In this document: positions 1-9,108 of the stretch, one piece after another
Position numbering within the stretch: position 1 is the first letter of the stretch
How the letters are laid out: every line of letters starts with the position of its first letter
Source: Bacillus sp. BGMRC 2118
GTDB lineage: Bacteria; Bacillota; Bacilli; Bacillales; SA4
Assembly (NCBI GenBank): GCA_008364785.1
Contig: VTTJ01000006.1
Coordinates: 1-64,000, forward strand
DNA: 64,000 nucleotides
Direction: 5' to 3'
Made by a program: the position numbers and the translations under genes
Notes under the pieces: model-generated
The model's input: only the letters and a program-made list of their open reading frames with translations
The model's database searches: none
Told to the model about the DNA's origin: nothing

Positions 1-69
1 GGCTAAACGCGGCGGACTGTAAATCCGCTCCCTCAGGGTTCGGCGGTTCGAATCCGTCCCCCTCCACCA
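1..69 (+). tRNA. tRNA-Tyr (GTA), 5' end cut by window start
   Basis: The window opens inside the D arm. The anticodon loop with GTA at 19-21, a variable arm, the T arm and an encoded CCA at 67-69 are present. The long variable arm with GTA fits bacterial tRNA-Tyr. Confidence 0.93.
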
Positions 70-78
70 TTATTTTAT

Positions 79-152
79 AGGGGTATAGTTTAAAGGTAGA
101 ACGAAGGTCTCCAAAACCTTTGGTGTGGGTTCGATTCCTGCTACCCCTGCCA
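79..152 (+). tRNA. tRNA-Trp (CCA)
   Basis: Acceptor stem AGGGGTA pairs with TACCCCT; the anticodon CCA is at 111-113; the TTCGA T-loop is intact and the 3' CCA is encoded. Confidence 0.95.
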
Positions 153-167
153 ATATTATATTTTCAT

Positions 168-244
168 GGCGGTCGTGGCGAAGTGGTTAACGCATCGGAT
201 TGTGGTTCCGACATTCGGGGGTTCGATTCCCCTCGGTCGCCCCA
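168..244 (+). tRNA. tRNA-His (GTG)
   Basis: Anticodon GTG at 202-204. An extra 5' G pairs with the C73 discriminator, the hallmark of tRNA-His. CCA is encoded. Confidence 0.95.
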
Positions 245-301
245 TTTTTTATCAACTTTACCTTAGTGGTTGCATATAATAGCATTATCCATTGATTGAT
301 T

Positions 302-376
302 GCGGAAGTAGTTCAGTGGTAGAACACCACCTTGCCAAGGTGGGGGTCGCGGGTTCGAATCCCGTCTTCCGCTCCA
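302..376 (+). tRNA. tRNA-Gly (GCC)
   Basis: Acceptor GCGGAAG pairs with CTTCCGC; anticodon GCC at 334-336; CCA is encoded. Confidence 0.95.
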
Positions 377-378
377 AT

Positions 379-452
<74 letters not shown>

Positions 453-459
453 TTGATTT

Positions 460-540
460 GCCGGTGTGGCGGAATTGGCAGACGCGCACGACTCAAAATC
501 GTGTTCCTCTGGAGTGTCGGTTCGACCCCGACCACCGGTA
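460..540 (+). tRNA. tRNA-Leu (CAA)
   Basis: Anticodon CAA at 494-496. A long variable arm marks a class II tRNA. Acceptor GCCGGTG pairs with CACCGGT (with one G-T pair) and the discriminator is A. The next bases are CTG, so unlike its neighbours this tRNA does not encode CCA and needs CCA addition. Confidence 0.93.
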
Positions 541-606
541 CTGTAAGACTGGTTCGCCAGTTTTTATTTTTACCTTAGCTTCGACAAATTTCTACCTTTT
601 TTTCAT

Positions 607-680
607 GCGGGTGTAGTTTAGTGGTAAAACCTCAGCCTTCCAAGCTGATGTTGTGAGTTCGATTCTCATCACCCGCTCCA
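607..680 (+). tRNA. tRNA-Gly (TCC)
   Basis: Acceptor GCGGGTG pairs with CACCCGC; anticodon TCC at 639-641; CCA is encoded. It is the last member of the cluster. Confidence 0.95.
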
Positions 681-697
681 TACATAACCTTATTTAC

Positions 698-745
698 AAC
701 GCAGTGTTTCGTTTACTTATAAACGTGGCATTGCGTTTTTTATTT
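698..745 (+). terminator. Terminator of the tRNA cluster
   Basis: A long hairpin (AACGCAGTG ... CATTGCGTT, with an inner CGTTTA/TAAACG stem) is followed by a run of T. Confidence 0.85.
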
Positions 746-981
746 AGTCTCTTTTCTAAAAATTTATTGATTTTAGTATAACTTGTAGGTGTTTTACTTT
801 GGTTCCTATTTTGAACAAAGCCTTTCACTGTGTGTGACGTACCTTACTCTTCTATCAATTACCTATTTTATTACCATCTTTATCGTACTTGAATTGGCCT
901 GGTGTTTTCAAAGTAAACAAAGTTTGTAAATGAAACTGTCATTACAGGGGATGCAGGCTGAACTGCTTATTAATAGAAACG
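746..981. other. Intergenic stretch, nothing recognised
   Basis: AT-rich DNA between the tRNA terminator and the terminator of the next gene. I see no ORF with a ribosome binding site, no RNA motif and no repeat. Confidence 0.6.
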
Positions 982-1015
982 AAAAACTGGACTGCCAGCT
1001 GGCAGTCCAGTTTTT
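982..1015 (-). terminator. Bidirectional terminator, perfect palindrome
   Basis: AAAAACTGGACTGCCAG and its exact complement sit back to back with no loop spacer. Poly-A on the left gives a U-run for the minus-strand gene that ends at 1014. Confidence 0.85.
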
Positions 1016-1685
1016 ATTTACGTATAATTTTGTAACTTGCAGTGCCACCGTTTACTTGGGTGAACATTTTACTCATTGCTTGCAGGAGAGAATTGATTTC
1101 TTCTTCAGAAGTCATCGAAGGGTGTAAGTAGGCAATTTGTATAGCAGATATGGTCTCTTCAGTTACTGCAGTTCGCCTTGAGTCAACGAAAGGACTGCCA
1201 AACGGACCACTCTCATCAGTACTAATTAACTTTTGGTTTGCGTCAATTATCCGGTTGTTGAGTCCCTCATATTGTTCGTCCTTTTGTCCCAGCTTGATGA
1301 GGATATCTCCGGTTAGATTTTGTTTATCATAGATGCCAATTGGGATTCCATATTGCAATGAGAAGAAGTTGTTAATATCAGCTGCAGAATGGATGGGTGC
1401 AAGAAAATCTCTTTTTGCAATTCTTCTTGTCAGTGCCTCGTGAGATGGACGATATTTACTAGGATCCATGCCAAGCTTCTTAAAGACACTTCGCCATTCT
1501 TTTATCCCTTGAAACTCACTAAGTGGTTGATTGTCTAAGTCAAACGCTATTGACTCCTGATATAATTGGAATCTACCTTTAATCATTTGTGGAGAAGAGG
1601 AGACTGTTATCTCTTCATAAGTGATAATGCCAACTTTAAAATCAGGTACTTTACTACTAACGGATGAATCAATCGTTACCTTCAT
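1014..1685 (-). CDS. B3/B4 tRNA-binding domain protein (PheT-editing-domain-like)
   Basis: This 223-residue soluble protein resembles free-standing B3/B4 domains, related to the editing module of the phenylalanyl-tRNA synthetase beta chain. The recognisable part is residues 60-200, including SHEALTRRI, NFFSLQYGIPIGIYD and the GPFGSPFVDSRRTAV stretch. Free-standing members are thought to bind or edit mischarged tRNA, but substrate and activity here are unknown. The start ATG at 1685 is preceded by GAAGGAGG. It is transcribed divergently from queG with only about 90 bp between, so the two probably share a promoter region. Confidence 0.75.
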   Translation of the reverse strand: MKVTIDSSVSSKVPDFKVGIITYEEITVSSSPQMIKGRFQLYQESIAFDLDNQPLSEFQGIKEWRSVFKKLGMDPSKYRPSHEALTRRIAKRDFLAPIHSAADINNFFSLQYGIPIGIYDKQNLTGDILIKLGQKDEQYEGLNNRIIDANQKLISTDESGPFGSPFVDSRRTAVTEETISAIQIAYLHPSMTSEEEINSLLQAMSKMFTQVNGGTASYKIIRK

Positions 1686-1778
1686 TTGTCAATAACCTCC
1701 TTCTAGTATGACGATAGATTGTTATGATACTATCAATATATATGGATGCAGACAAGTTAGCAAGAAAGGAGGATTATG

Positions 1779-2912
1779 ATGGATATTAAAGCTCTACAAC
1801 AAGAGTTAATTTTATATAGTAAGGAAATTGGAATAGATAAAATTGGTTTTGCGAGCACCTCTCCGTTTGAGGAGTTGAAAGATAGATTAGTGCAACAACA
1901 GGAATTAGGCTACCAATCTGGCTTTGAAGAGCCGGACATTGAAAAAAGAGTGAATCCTGATCTTGTACTTCCTAAAGCAAAATCAATTATTGCCATTGCA
2001 CTTGCATATCCTTCTAAGCTTAAGGATGCACCGAGAAGTACACGCACAGAGCGACGTGGTCTTTTTGCTAGAGCATCCTGGGGAAAGGATTATCATGATG
2101 TACTACGTGACCGTTTAACAAAATTAGAGACATTTTTAACTGAGAGAGTTCCAAATGCAAAATTTAAATCAATGGTTGATACGGGCGAGTTGTCAGATCG
2201 TGCAGTTGCAGAACGAGCGGGAATCGGTTGGAGCGGGAAAAACTGTTCCATTATTACACCAGAGTTTGGTTCATACGTATATTTAGGTGAAATGATTACA
2301 ACTATTCCGTTTGAACCGTCAACTCCAATAGAAGACCAATGTGGTTCGTGTACAAAGTGTATTGATGCATGTCCGACTGGGGCAATTGTACAAGGAGGAC
2401 AGCTTGACTCGAATAAATGCATTGCCTTTTTAACTCAAACAAAAGGCTTCTTAGCAGATGAATACCGTGAGAAAATAGGAAACAGATTATATGGCTGTGA
2501 CACGTGTCAGCTTGTTTGTCCGAAAAATAAAGGAATGGATTTTCACTTTCATGAAGAGATGGAACCAAATCCTGAACTTGTAAAGCCTTTATTAAAACCG
2601 TTGTTGTCAATCTCCAATAAGGAATGGAAAGAAAAATTTGGTCCAATGTCAGGTTCATGGAGAGGAAAAAAACCAATTCAACGTAACGCTATCTTAGCAT
2701 TAGCTCATTACAAAGATGAATCAGCCCTAGAAGAGCTAGAGGCGCTTCTTTTTACAGATAGTCGACCAGTTATAAGGGGCACTGCCGCCTGGGCAATTGG
2801 AAAAATCGGAAAACAAGAGAGTATAGAAACACTAGTAAAGGCAAAGGAAAGAGAAACTGATGCTGAGGTTTTAGTTGAAATTGAAAAAGGACTACAGCTG
2901 TTGAATGTGTAA
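1779..2912 (+). CDS. queG: Epoxyqueuosine reductase
   Basis: QueG carries out the last step of queuosine synthesis, reducing epoxyqueuosine in tRNA with cobalamin and two [4Fe-4S] clusters. Visible are the conserved TGELSDRAVAERAGIGW segment (about residues 136-152) and eight cluster cysteines: a CxxCxxCxxxCP motif near 188-199, one Cys near 215, and CDTCQLVCP near 241-249. Residues 300-377 form HEAT-like helices, normal for this family. An ATG at 1776 lies only 3 nt from AAAGGAGG, so the ATG at 1779 (spacing 6) is chosen. It heads the yhbA-yhbB-cspR order known from B. subtilis. Confidence 0.95.
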   Translation: MDIKALQQELILYSKEIGIDKIGFASTSPFEELKDRLVQQQELGYQSGFEEPDIEKRVNPDLVLPKAKSIIAIALAYPSKLKDAPRSTRTERRGLFARASWGKDYHDVLRDRLTKLETFLTERVPNAKFKSMVDTGELSDRAVAERAGIGWSGKNCSIITPEFGSYVYLGEMITTIPFEPSTPIEDQCGSCTKCIDACPTGAIVQGGQLDSNKCIAFLTQTKGFLADEYREKIGNRLYGCDTCQLVCPKNKGMDFHFHEEMEPNPELVKPLLKPLLSISNKEWKEKFGPMSGSWRGKKPIQRNAILALAHYKDESALEELEALLFTDSRPVIRGTAAWAIGKIGKQESIETLVKAKERETDAEVLVEIEKGLQLLNV

Positions 2913-2977
2913 AACGTACATAATCTATTTTAAGGCTCATACGTATAAACTAGAAGAATGCGTAGGGGAGGCAGATT

Positions 2978-3853
2978 ATGGACATCAGGAAGATACTTGA
3001 AAAGCATATTACTGAGCGGGTAAATGCACAAGTTGGTCAACGGATACAAACAGCAAATCCAACAGAAATAGAAGTAAGAAAGAAACAATCTATGAATGTT
3101 GCCAGAAAGGCGCAAATTATTAAGAGTACAGCCATTATTCAAATCTCAAATGTTGAAGAAAACGATGATAAAACTATTGTATTATACACACTTCAAATGC
3201 GAGATATAGTGAAACAAGGCGAACAAATTTATGCAGAAGAATATGAAGAGGAACGTAAGGCGATTGTCCAAAACGGTCATGTCATTCATGATGTTCTCCT
3301 TACACCAATTCAAGAGGTAGAACCGTCTGAAGATGAATTAAGTTTTGCGGATGACGCTAGGAATACAAGGTTTGTATACGATCGAAGAGCAGCAGTTCGT
3401 TATGCTGAGCAATGGTGGAATGACTATAATCCCAAATATAAAAAGTTTGAGAACGATTGTACCAACTTTATATCTCAGTGTCTGCATGCTGGTGGTGCTC
3501 CTATGACAGGGTATCCGAATCGAGGCAAAGGCTGGTGGATGCAAAATAACTCCTGGAGCTATAGTTGGTCGGTTGCACATTCTCTTAGGTTATATCTTGC
3601 TAATTCTAAGTCAGGATTACGAGCCGTAGAGAAACGAAGTGCAAGTGAATTAATGCCAGGTGATGTCATTTGCTATGATTTTGAAGGTGATGGAAGGTTC
3701 AATCACAATACAATGGTTGTCGCAAAGGATGCAAATGGAATGCCATTAGTGAATGCTCATACAACAAACAGCCGCATGAGATATTGGTCATATGAAGATT
3801 CCACAGCCTATACACCAAACATTCAATATAAATTTTTTCATATCGTCGGGTAG
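2978..3853 (+). CDS. yhbB: Amidase-domain protein, YhbB-like
   Basis: This is a 291-residue protein. The C-terminal half (about 130-291) is the putative amidase domain of the NlpC/P60-like cysteine hydrolase fold. It contains AVRYAEQWWNDYNPKYKKF, the likely nucleophile Cys in NDCTNFISQCL, a His in FNHNTMVV and a further polar region in NAHTTNSRM. The N-terminal 130 residues are charged and without a recognised domain. No signal peptide is visible. The start follows GGGGAGG with 6 nt spacing. Position between queG and trmL matches yhbB of B. subtilis. Substrate unknown; a role in cell wall or spore is only inference. Confidence 0.85.
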   Translation: MDIRKILEKHITERVNAQVGQRIQTANPTEIEVRKKQSMNVARKAQIIKSTAIIQISNVEENDDKTIVLYTLQMRDIVKQGEQIYAEEYEEERKAIVQNGHVIHDVLLTPIQEVEPSEDELSFADDARNTRFVYDRRAAVRYAEQWWNDYNPKYKKFENDCTNFISQCLHAGGAPMTGYPNRGKGWWMQNNSWSYSWSVAHSLRLYLANSKSGLRAVEKRSASELMPGDVICYDFEGDGRFNHNTMVVAKDANGMPLVNAHTTNSRMRYWSYEDSTAYTPNIQYKFFHIVG

Positions 3854-3930
3854 CTGATGTTCTCATTTCACATGCTTGTACAAAAAGTGATATAATAGCC
3901 TCTAGTTAATGGTTAAATGAGGTGAAGAAA

Positions 3931-4404
3931 ATGGGATTACATGTCGTTATGTTTCAGCCGGAAATCCCTGCGAACACGGGTAATGTTGCACGAAGCTGTG
4001 CTGCTACTGATACAACGTTACATTTAATACGTCCGCTTGGTTTTTCAACAGATGATAAAATGTTAAAGCGTGCCGGATTAGATTATTGGCAATATGTTAC
4101 TGTGCTATATTATGATTCCCTGCAGGAGTTATTTGATAAATATCCAGAAGGAGAATTTTATTTTTTAACAAAGCATGGAAAGAAGCCACATACATCTTTC
4201 GACTATAGTGATTCAAACAAAGATGTCTTTTTTGTGTTTGGTAGAGAAACAAAAGGTTTGCCGATGGATGTGATTGAAAACAATATGGAACGCTGTTTAC
4301 GTATTCCGATGAATGACAATGTTCGTTCATTGAATGTTTCAAACACTGCAGCGATTCTAATCTATGAAGCGTTAAGACAGCAAGACTACCCTGGGTTATC
4401 ATAA
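3931..4404 (+). CDS. trmL: tRNA (cytidine(34)-2'-O)-methyltransferase
   Basis: This SPOUT-family enzyme methylates the wobble ribose of certain tRNA-Leu species using S-adenosylmethionine. Family signatures are FQPEIPANTGNVAR at the N-terminus, the FVFGRETKGLP loop, and the knotted C-terminal SAM site RIPMNDNVRSLNVSNTAAI. Length (157 aa) is normal. A GTG at 3922 would overlap the AGGTG ribosome binding site, so ATG 3931 is used. The B. subtilis name is cspR. The gene lies about 80 bp after yhbB and ends in a strong terminator. Confidence 0.95.
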   Translation: MGLHVVMFQPEIPANTGNVARSCAATDTTLHLIRPLGFSTDDKMLKRAGLDYWQYVTVLYYDSLQELFDKYPEGEFYFLTKHGKKPHTSFDYSDSNKDVFFVFGRETKGLPMDVIENNMERCLRIPMNDNVRSLNVSNTAAILIYEALRQQDYPGLS

Positions 4405-4406
4405 GT

Positions 4407-4437
4407 AAAAAAAACGACCAAAATTGGTCGTTTTTTT
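4407..4437 (+). terminator. Bidirectional terminator after trmL
   Basis: Stem ACGACCAA / TTGGTCGT is flanked by A and T runs on both sides, so it can serve trmL and the small minus-strand gene that ends inside its T-run. Confidence 0.9.
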
Positions 4438-4528
4438 ATTTTTTGATTCCTGGTTTTGAATTGTATCCAGCACTAAAGATCGCTGTTAGAAATGCAAGGC
4501 TGACACCTAGGATTAAAATTGTACCCAT
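4436..4528 (-). CDS. 30-residue membrane microprotein
   Basis: A 30-codon ORF starts with ATG at 4528, 6-7 nt after AAAGGAGG, one of the strongest ribosome binding sites in the window. Residues 1-20 are one hydrophobic segment (GTILILGVSLAFLTAIFSAG), followed by a short basic tail NSKPGIKK. Its stop codon lies inside the T-run of the trmL terminator. I do not recognise a family. The length, single transmembrane helix and spacing from trmL resemble other small Bacillus membrane peptides. Function unknown. Confidence 0.7.
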   Translation of the reverse strand: MGTILILGVSLAFLTAIFSAGYNSKPGIKK

Positions 4529-4795
4529 TATAATAACCTCCTTTAGAGACTAGTGTTCCCGAAAACATACATCTATTATAGCGAAGTTGACAAGGGAAGG
4601 GAATCCAAAGTGTGACAAAAAAATAAACATTTTTGTAAACTTTATCTTTTCATTAGGCTCTTTTCTAATACTAGATGGATTCTTACCTTTATCTTGTACC
4701 AGCATCTTTAATTTATTTCCATAAGAATGATAATGGACGGCTCAGCATAGATTGTAATAATCTCAAGCTTCAACATCAACTTGAAGGAGGTCCTT

Positions 4796-6691
4796 ATGGA
4801 TATTTTAAGGAAAATAGAACAGCATCGTGAAGAAGAAGAGAGTTTAAGATGGGAAGGTACCTTCGCTGAATACCTAGAGATTTTGAGAGAACGCCCGTAT
4901 GTGGGCCAGTCTGCTCATTCGAGAGTATATAATATGATTAAGGATGCAGGAATTGATGAAGTAGATGGACGTAAACAATATAACTTCTTTAGTAAGCAAA
5001 TGTTTGGGCTCGAGGAATCACTAGAGAGGCTAGTGGAGGAGTATTTCCACCCATCTGCCAAGAGATTAGACGTTAGAAAACGTATTCTACTGCTTATGGG
5101 TCCAGTTAGTGGTGGTAAGTCAACTCTTGTTGCCATGCTAAAACGTGGTTTGGAACAGTATACACGTACCGATCAAGGAGCTGTTTATGCAATTAAGGGC
5201 TGTCCTATGCATGAAGATCCCCTTCATATGATTCCACATCATTTACGTGATGATTTCTTCAAGGAATACGGAGTGAAGATTGAAGGAAACTTATCTCCAT
5301 TAAATTTAATGAGATTAGAACAAGAATACGGTGGCCGAATTGAGGATGTAATCGTTGAACGAATCTTCCTATCAGAAGATCGCCGTGTTGGGATTGGTAC
5401 ATTCAGTCCATCAGATCCAAAATCACAGGATATTGCTGATTTAACAGGTAGCATAGACTTCTCAACCATTGCCGAGTATGGATCAGAATCAGATCCGCGT
5501 GCTTACCGGTTTGATGGTGAGCTAAATAAAGCCAACCGTGGAATGATGGAATTTCAAGAAATGTTAAAATGTGATGAAAAATTCCTATGGCACTTATTAT
5601 CTCTTACTCAAGAAGGTAATTTTAAAGCGGGCCGTTTCGCGTTAATTTCTGCTGATGAGTTAATTGTTGCTCATACGAATGAAGCGGAATACAGATCCTT
5701 TATTTCGAACAAGAAAAATGAGGCTCTTCATTCTAGAATTATTGTGATGCCAGTCCCGTATAACCTAAAGGTTTCAGAAGAGGAAAGAATCTATGCAAAA
5801 ATGATCAGTGAAAGCGATGTGTCGGATGTTCATATTGCGCCACATACACTTCGTGTTGCAGCGATGTTTACAATCTTAACAAGGTTAAAAGAACCGAAAA
5901 AAGGTGATGTAGATCTTGTAAAGAAGATGAGATTGTATGATGGTGAATCGGTGGAAGGCTTTAACTCGGTTGATGTGGAGGAAATGAAGAAGGAGTACCC
6001 GGATGAAGGAATGAACGGGATTGACCCTCGCTACGTCATTAACCGAATTTCATCAGCCATCATTCGAAAGGAAACACCATCAATTAATGCACTAGATGTA
6101 TTACGTTCGTTAAAGGACGGCTTATCTCAACACGCTTCCATCTCAGCAGAGGATCGAGAGCGTTATATGAACTACATTTCTGTTGCTCGTCGTGAATATG
6201 ATGATATCGCTAAGAAGGAAGTACAAAAGGCATTTGTGTATTCCTATGAGGAATCGGCCAAAACACTTATGGATAACTATCTAGACAATGTTGAAGCATA
6301 TTGTAATAAAAATAAACTTCGTGATCCATTAACTGGTGAGGAAATGAACCCAGATGAAAAATTAATGAGATCAATTGAAGAGCAAATCGGAATATCTGAA
6401 AATGCAAAAAAGGCATTCCGCGAAGAAATTTTGATTCGCATTTCAGCATACGCAAGAAAAGGTCAACGCTTCGACTACAATTCACATGAACGATTACGTG
6501 AAGCCATCCAAAAGAAGTTATTTGCAGACTTAAAGGATGTTGTAAAGATTACAACATCATCCAAAACACCGGATGAAGTGCAACTAAAGAAAATCAATGA
6601 AGTTGTTGCTAGGTTGATAGAGGAGCACGGGTATAATTCTTCCTCAGCGAATGAGTTATTACGATATGTAGGAAGCCTGTTAAATAGATAA
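4796..6691 (+). CDS. prkA: PrkA serine protein kinase
   Basis: At 631 residues from ATG 4796 it has the normal PrkA length. A TTG at 4781 is discarded because GAAGGAGG sits at 4783-4790. The N-terminal AAA-like domain carries the Walker A motif GPVSGGKST at about residues 102-110. The C-terminal part is the kinase-like domain defining the family. In B. subtilis prkA is a sigma-E gene affecting sporulation; a candidate sigma-E -10 (CATAGATT, 4746-4753) with a GAATGATA-like -35 is visible here. It is followed by yhbH, its usual partner. Confidence 0.95.
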   Translation: MDILRKIEQHREEEESLRWEGTFAEYLEILRERPYVGQSAHSRVYNMIKDAGIDEVDGRKQYNFFSKQMFGLEESLERLVEEYFHPSAKRLDVRKRILLLMGPVSGGKSTLVAMLKRGLEQYTRTDQGAVYAIKGCPMHEDPLHMIPHHLRDDFFKEYGVKIEGNLSPLNLMRLEQEYGGRIEDVIVERIFLSEDRRVGIGTFSPSDPKSQDIADLTGSIDFSTIAEYGSESDPRAYRFDGELNKANRGMMEFQEMLKCDEKFLWHLLSLTQEGNFKAGRFALISADELIVAHTNEAEYRSFISNKKNEALHSRIIVMPVPYNLKVSEEERIYAKMISESDVSDVHIAPHTLRVAAMFTILTRLKEPKKGDVDLVKKMRLYDGESVEGFNSVDVEEMKKEYPDEGMNGIDPRYVINRISSAIIRKETPSINALDVLRSLKDGLSQHASISAEDRERYMNYISVARREYDDIAKKEVQKAFVYSYEESAKTLMDNYLDNVEAYCNKNKLRDPLTGEEMNPDEKLMRSIEEQIGISENAKKAFREEILIRISAYARKGQRFDYNSHERLREAIQKKLFADLKDVVKITTSSKTPDEVQLKKINEVVARLIEEHGYNSSSANELLRYVGSLLNR

Positions 6692-6694
6692 CAT

Positions 6695-6726
6695 GAAGGA
6701 GTATGTCCTGGTGACATACTCCTTTT
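6695..6726 (+). terminator. Terminator after prkA
   Basis: Stem AAGGAGTATGTC / GACATACTCCTT with a 4-nt loop is followed by TTTT. Confidence 0.9.
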
Positions 6727-6778
6727 CAATGTTTGACAGCAGACTTGTCCGGGTATAGAGAGGCAAGAGGTGATCGAA

Positions 6779-6958
6779 GTGAGAGTAAACAAACAAAATA
6801 GAAGAAGTACTCCAGACAACAGTTCTATGGTAAAAGATGAACATGATTTAATAAAGCATTCAAAGGTAATGGAAAACATGAATACAAATTCAGAAATAGA
6901 AAAAGGAAAACAGCAACCGGATCCTAGACAGTATGGGAAAGAAGACATCAAAAAGTAG
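6779..6958 (+). CDS. Small hydrophilic protein of unknown function
   Basis: A 59-residue, lysine-, asparagine- and glutamate-rich protein without hydrophobic segments. The GTG start at 6779 lies 5 nt after AGAGGTGA; another GTG at 6770 overlaps that site. It ends 1 nt before a good terminator. Composition and its place between prkA and yhbH would suit a small spore protein, but it lacks the classic alpha/beta SASP motif and I do not recognise a family. Confidence 0.6.
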   Translation: MRVNKQNRRSTPDNSSMVKDEHDLIKHSKVMENMNTNSEIEKGKQQPDPRQYGKEDIKK

Positions 6959-6986
6959 ATAGACACGGCACAAGCCGTGCTATTTT
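6959..6986 (+). terminator. Terminator
   Basis: Stem TAGACACGGC / GCCGTGCTA followed by TTTTCTT. Confidence 0.8.
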
Positions 6987-6988
6987 CT

Positions 6989-7006
6989 TAAACAAACGTT
7001 TGATTA
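6989..7006. promoter_or_regulatory. Palindromic 18-mer shared with 43913-43930
   Basis: TAAACAAACGTTTGATTA is centred on the perfect palindrome CAAACGTTTG (6993-7002). The identical 18 bases occur upstream of the small gene at 43949. It looks like a dimeric repressor operator, possibly of TetR type, but the regulator is unknown. Confidence 0.5.
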
Positions 7007-7261
7007 ATTTTGTGTAACACACATTACGAACGTATGATGATTCTCTTATCTCATTCTAAGTTTCACTGCTCATCATATAGTAAAGGTAAACTTTTAAATG
7101 CTGAGAAACTTGTCTATATTTAGTATACAGCGCACAATTGTCGCAATAATTTGTCAATTTTACGAACCTTCTGCATAGTATAGAATAATCAACTTTTCTA
7201 CACAAAAGGCTTTTATCAAGTAGTGAGTAAAGGTGAGAAAAAACCTATAGGAGGGGAAACA

Positions 7262-8440
7262 GTGGAAATGAAAGATAGTAAAAACAACTTTGCGATTTCA
7301 AGAGAAGATTGGTCCCTCCACCGTAAAGGACATGATGATCAACAGCGACACAAGGAAAAAGTACAAGAGGCAATTAAAAGTAATTTACCTGATTTAGTGA
7401 CAGAAGAAAGTATTATTATGTCAAATGGCAGGGACGTTATTAAAATCCCAATTCGATCTCTGGATGAATATAAGATTCGCTACAATTATGATAAAAACAA
7501 ACATGTAGGTCAAGGAAATGGTGATAGTAAGGTAGGAGACGTCGTTGCCAGAGATGGTTCGGGGAAACCACAACAAGGTGCAGGAAAAGGTCAAGGAGCA
7601 GGAGACCAGGCTGGAGAAGACTATTACGAAGCCGAAGTTTCATTAATGGAGCTTGAAGAAGCATTATTTAACCAGCTGGAGCTACCTAATCTAAAACGAA
7701 AAGAACAAGACGAGAACATTGTCGAACATATTGAGTTTAATGATATTCGAAAAATTGGACTAATGGGTAACATTGATAAAAAGAAAACAATGATGACTGC
7801 ATTTAAACGAAATGCATTAAGCGGGGAAGCAAAGTTCCATCCTATTTATCCAGAGGATCTGAAATTTAAAACATGGAACGAAGTAACGAAGCCAGATTCA
7901 AAAGCTGTAGTATTAGCTATGATGGATACGAGTGGTTCAATGGGAATGTGGGAGAAGTATATGGCCCGGAGCTTCTTCTTCTGGATGACGCGCTTTTTAC
8001 GAACTAAATATGAAACCGTTGAGATTGAATTTATTGCTCATCACACAGAAGCAAAAGTGGTTTCTGAGCAGGATTTCTTTTCTAAAGGTGAAAGTGGAGG
8101 AACGATTTGTTCATCTGTCTATCGAAAGTCATTGGAACTAATTGATACAAAGTATAACCCTACGCGCTATAATATTTATCCATTTCATTTCTCAGATGGC
8201 GATAATTTAACATCTGATAATGCTCGTTGCGTGAAGCTAGTGGAGGAATTAATGAAGGTATCCAATATGTTTGGGTATGGAGAAGTGAATCAATACAACC
8301 GCCACTCAACACTAATGTCCGCTTATAAAAATATACAGGATGAGAAATTCCGCCACTATATCCTCAAGCAAAAATCAGACGTATTCCATGCGATGAAGAG
8401 CTTTTTTAAGAAGGAAGAAGAGAATAAGATGTACACATAA
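7262..8440 (+). CDS. yhbH: Sporulation protein YhbH
   Basis: This is a YhbH/YeaH-family protein of 392 residues from GTG 7262, placed 5 nt after AGGAGGGG. A GTG at 7223 is upstream of that site and rejected. The N-terminal [19 protein letters not shown] motif and the flexible Gly/Gln-rich linker (about residues 90-120) are typical. The C-terminal half is a VWA-like domain with a MIDAS motif, DTSGSM, near residue 221. It partners PrkA in many bacteria and is a sigma-E gene in B. subtilis. A CATAGTAT sequence at 7174-7181 could be its sigma-E -10. Confidence 0.92.
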   Translation: MEMKDSKNNFAISREDWSLHRKGHDDQQRHKEKVQEAIKSNLPDLVTEESIIMSNGRDVIKIPIRSLDEYKIRYNYDKNKHVGQGNGDSKVGDVVARDGSGKPQQGAGKGQGAGDQAGEDYYEAEVSLMELEEALFNQLELPNLKRKEQDENIVEHIEFNDIRKIGLMGNIDKKKTMMTAFKRNALSGEAKFHPIYPEDLKFKTWNEVTKPDSKAVVLAMMDTSGSMGMWEKYMARSFFFWMTRFLRTKYETVEIEFIAHHTEAKVVSEQDFFSKGESGGTICSSVYRKSLELIDTKYNPTRYNIYPFHFSDGDNLTSDNARCVKLVEELMKVSNMFGYGEVNQYNRHSTLMSAYKNIQDEKFRHYILKQKSDVFHAMKSFFKKEEENKMYT

Positions 8441-8441
8441 T

Positions 8442-8467
8442 GAAGATCAGCGAAAGCTGATCTTTCA
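8442..8467. terminator. Convergent terminator between yhbH and the XRE gene
   Basis: Stem GAAGATCAGC / GCTGATCTTTC with loop GAAA. The T-stretch after it is short. Confidence 0.7.
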
Positions 8468-8488
8468 TTTATTCATAGAGTGGATATC

Positions 8489-9043
8489 TTACTCCTTGTA
8501 AAGTTTTTGATTTAGTAAAGTCGTTAAATCAGTAGAAACAGTTGCAACACCGATTATGCTATTTTCTCCATTATAGAGTGGTTTTCCATAGACATGGTAA
8601 ATATGATCTTTGTCAGAGAGTGGAAAAGTAATCATCTCAATAATTGGAGTCTTTTGGTCAATGACAGCTTGTTTAAGCTTCATCAAATTTTCAGTACCTT
8701 TATTTCTAGCTAATTCATTGTCAAGTTTTCCGATAACATCATTAGGATTAAAATCAAGATGTGGATTGAAAATCCAAGTATATCTTAAATCTAAGTCACA
8801 ATGAGCAATAATAATGGGTGTATCAGTTAATGCAATATTAAAAGGATCATTTAGTTCATCAATAAAAAAAGCAGACGGATTAAATTTTAATGTGTGCGCA
8901 ATATTCTTTGCAACAGCTATACTTGGGTTCCGATTCCCATTTTCTAACTGTGCATAAAAACTTCTATCTATAAAAGAAAGTTTAGCTACATCTTTTTGCG
9001 TCATGCCTTGTAGTTTCCGTAAATTTATCAGCCACTCTCTCAT
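8489..9043 (-). CDS. XRE-family regulator with C-terminal PAS domain
   Basis: Residues 5-60 are a Cro/C1-type helix-turn-helix (GMTQKDVAKLSFIDRSFYAQLENGNRNPS). Residues 75-180 match a PAS domain of the type with D.DLRYTWIFNP followed by VIGK.D. PAS domains bind ligands or cofactors, so this is probably a one-component sensor-regulator; the signal is unknown. It is divergent from the histidine kinase at 9216, and a perfect 17-bp palindrome lies between them. Autoregulation and control of the kinase are inferred. Confidence 0.8.
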   Translation of the reverse strand: MREWLINLRKLQGMTQKDVAKLSFIDRSFYAQLENGNRNPSIAVAKNIAHTLKFNPSAFFIDELNDPFNIALTDTPIIIAHCDLDLRYTWIFNPHLDFNPNDVIGKLDNELARNKGTENLMKLKQAVIDQKTPIIEMITFPLSDKDHIYHVYGKPLYNGENSIIGVATVSTDLTTLLNQKLYKE

Positions 9044-9108
9044 ATCTTTTCCTTCCTCATTGTTATTCCAATTTAATTTTCATCTTACAATATTCTTGCT
9101 CAAAACAG

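Noticed and set aside
4655..4672. Possible end fragment of the mobile element (GGCTCTTTTCTAATACT)
   Set aside because: Similarity stops after about 17 bases and there is no second end; chance or an old remnant cannot be told apart.
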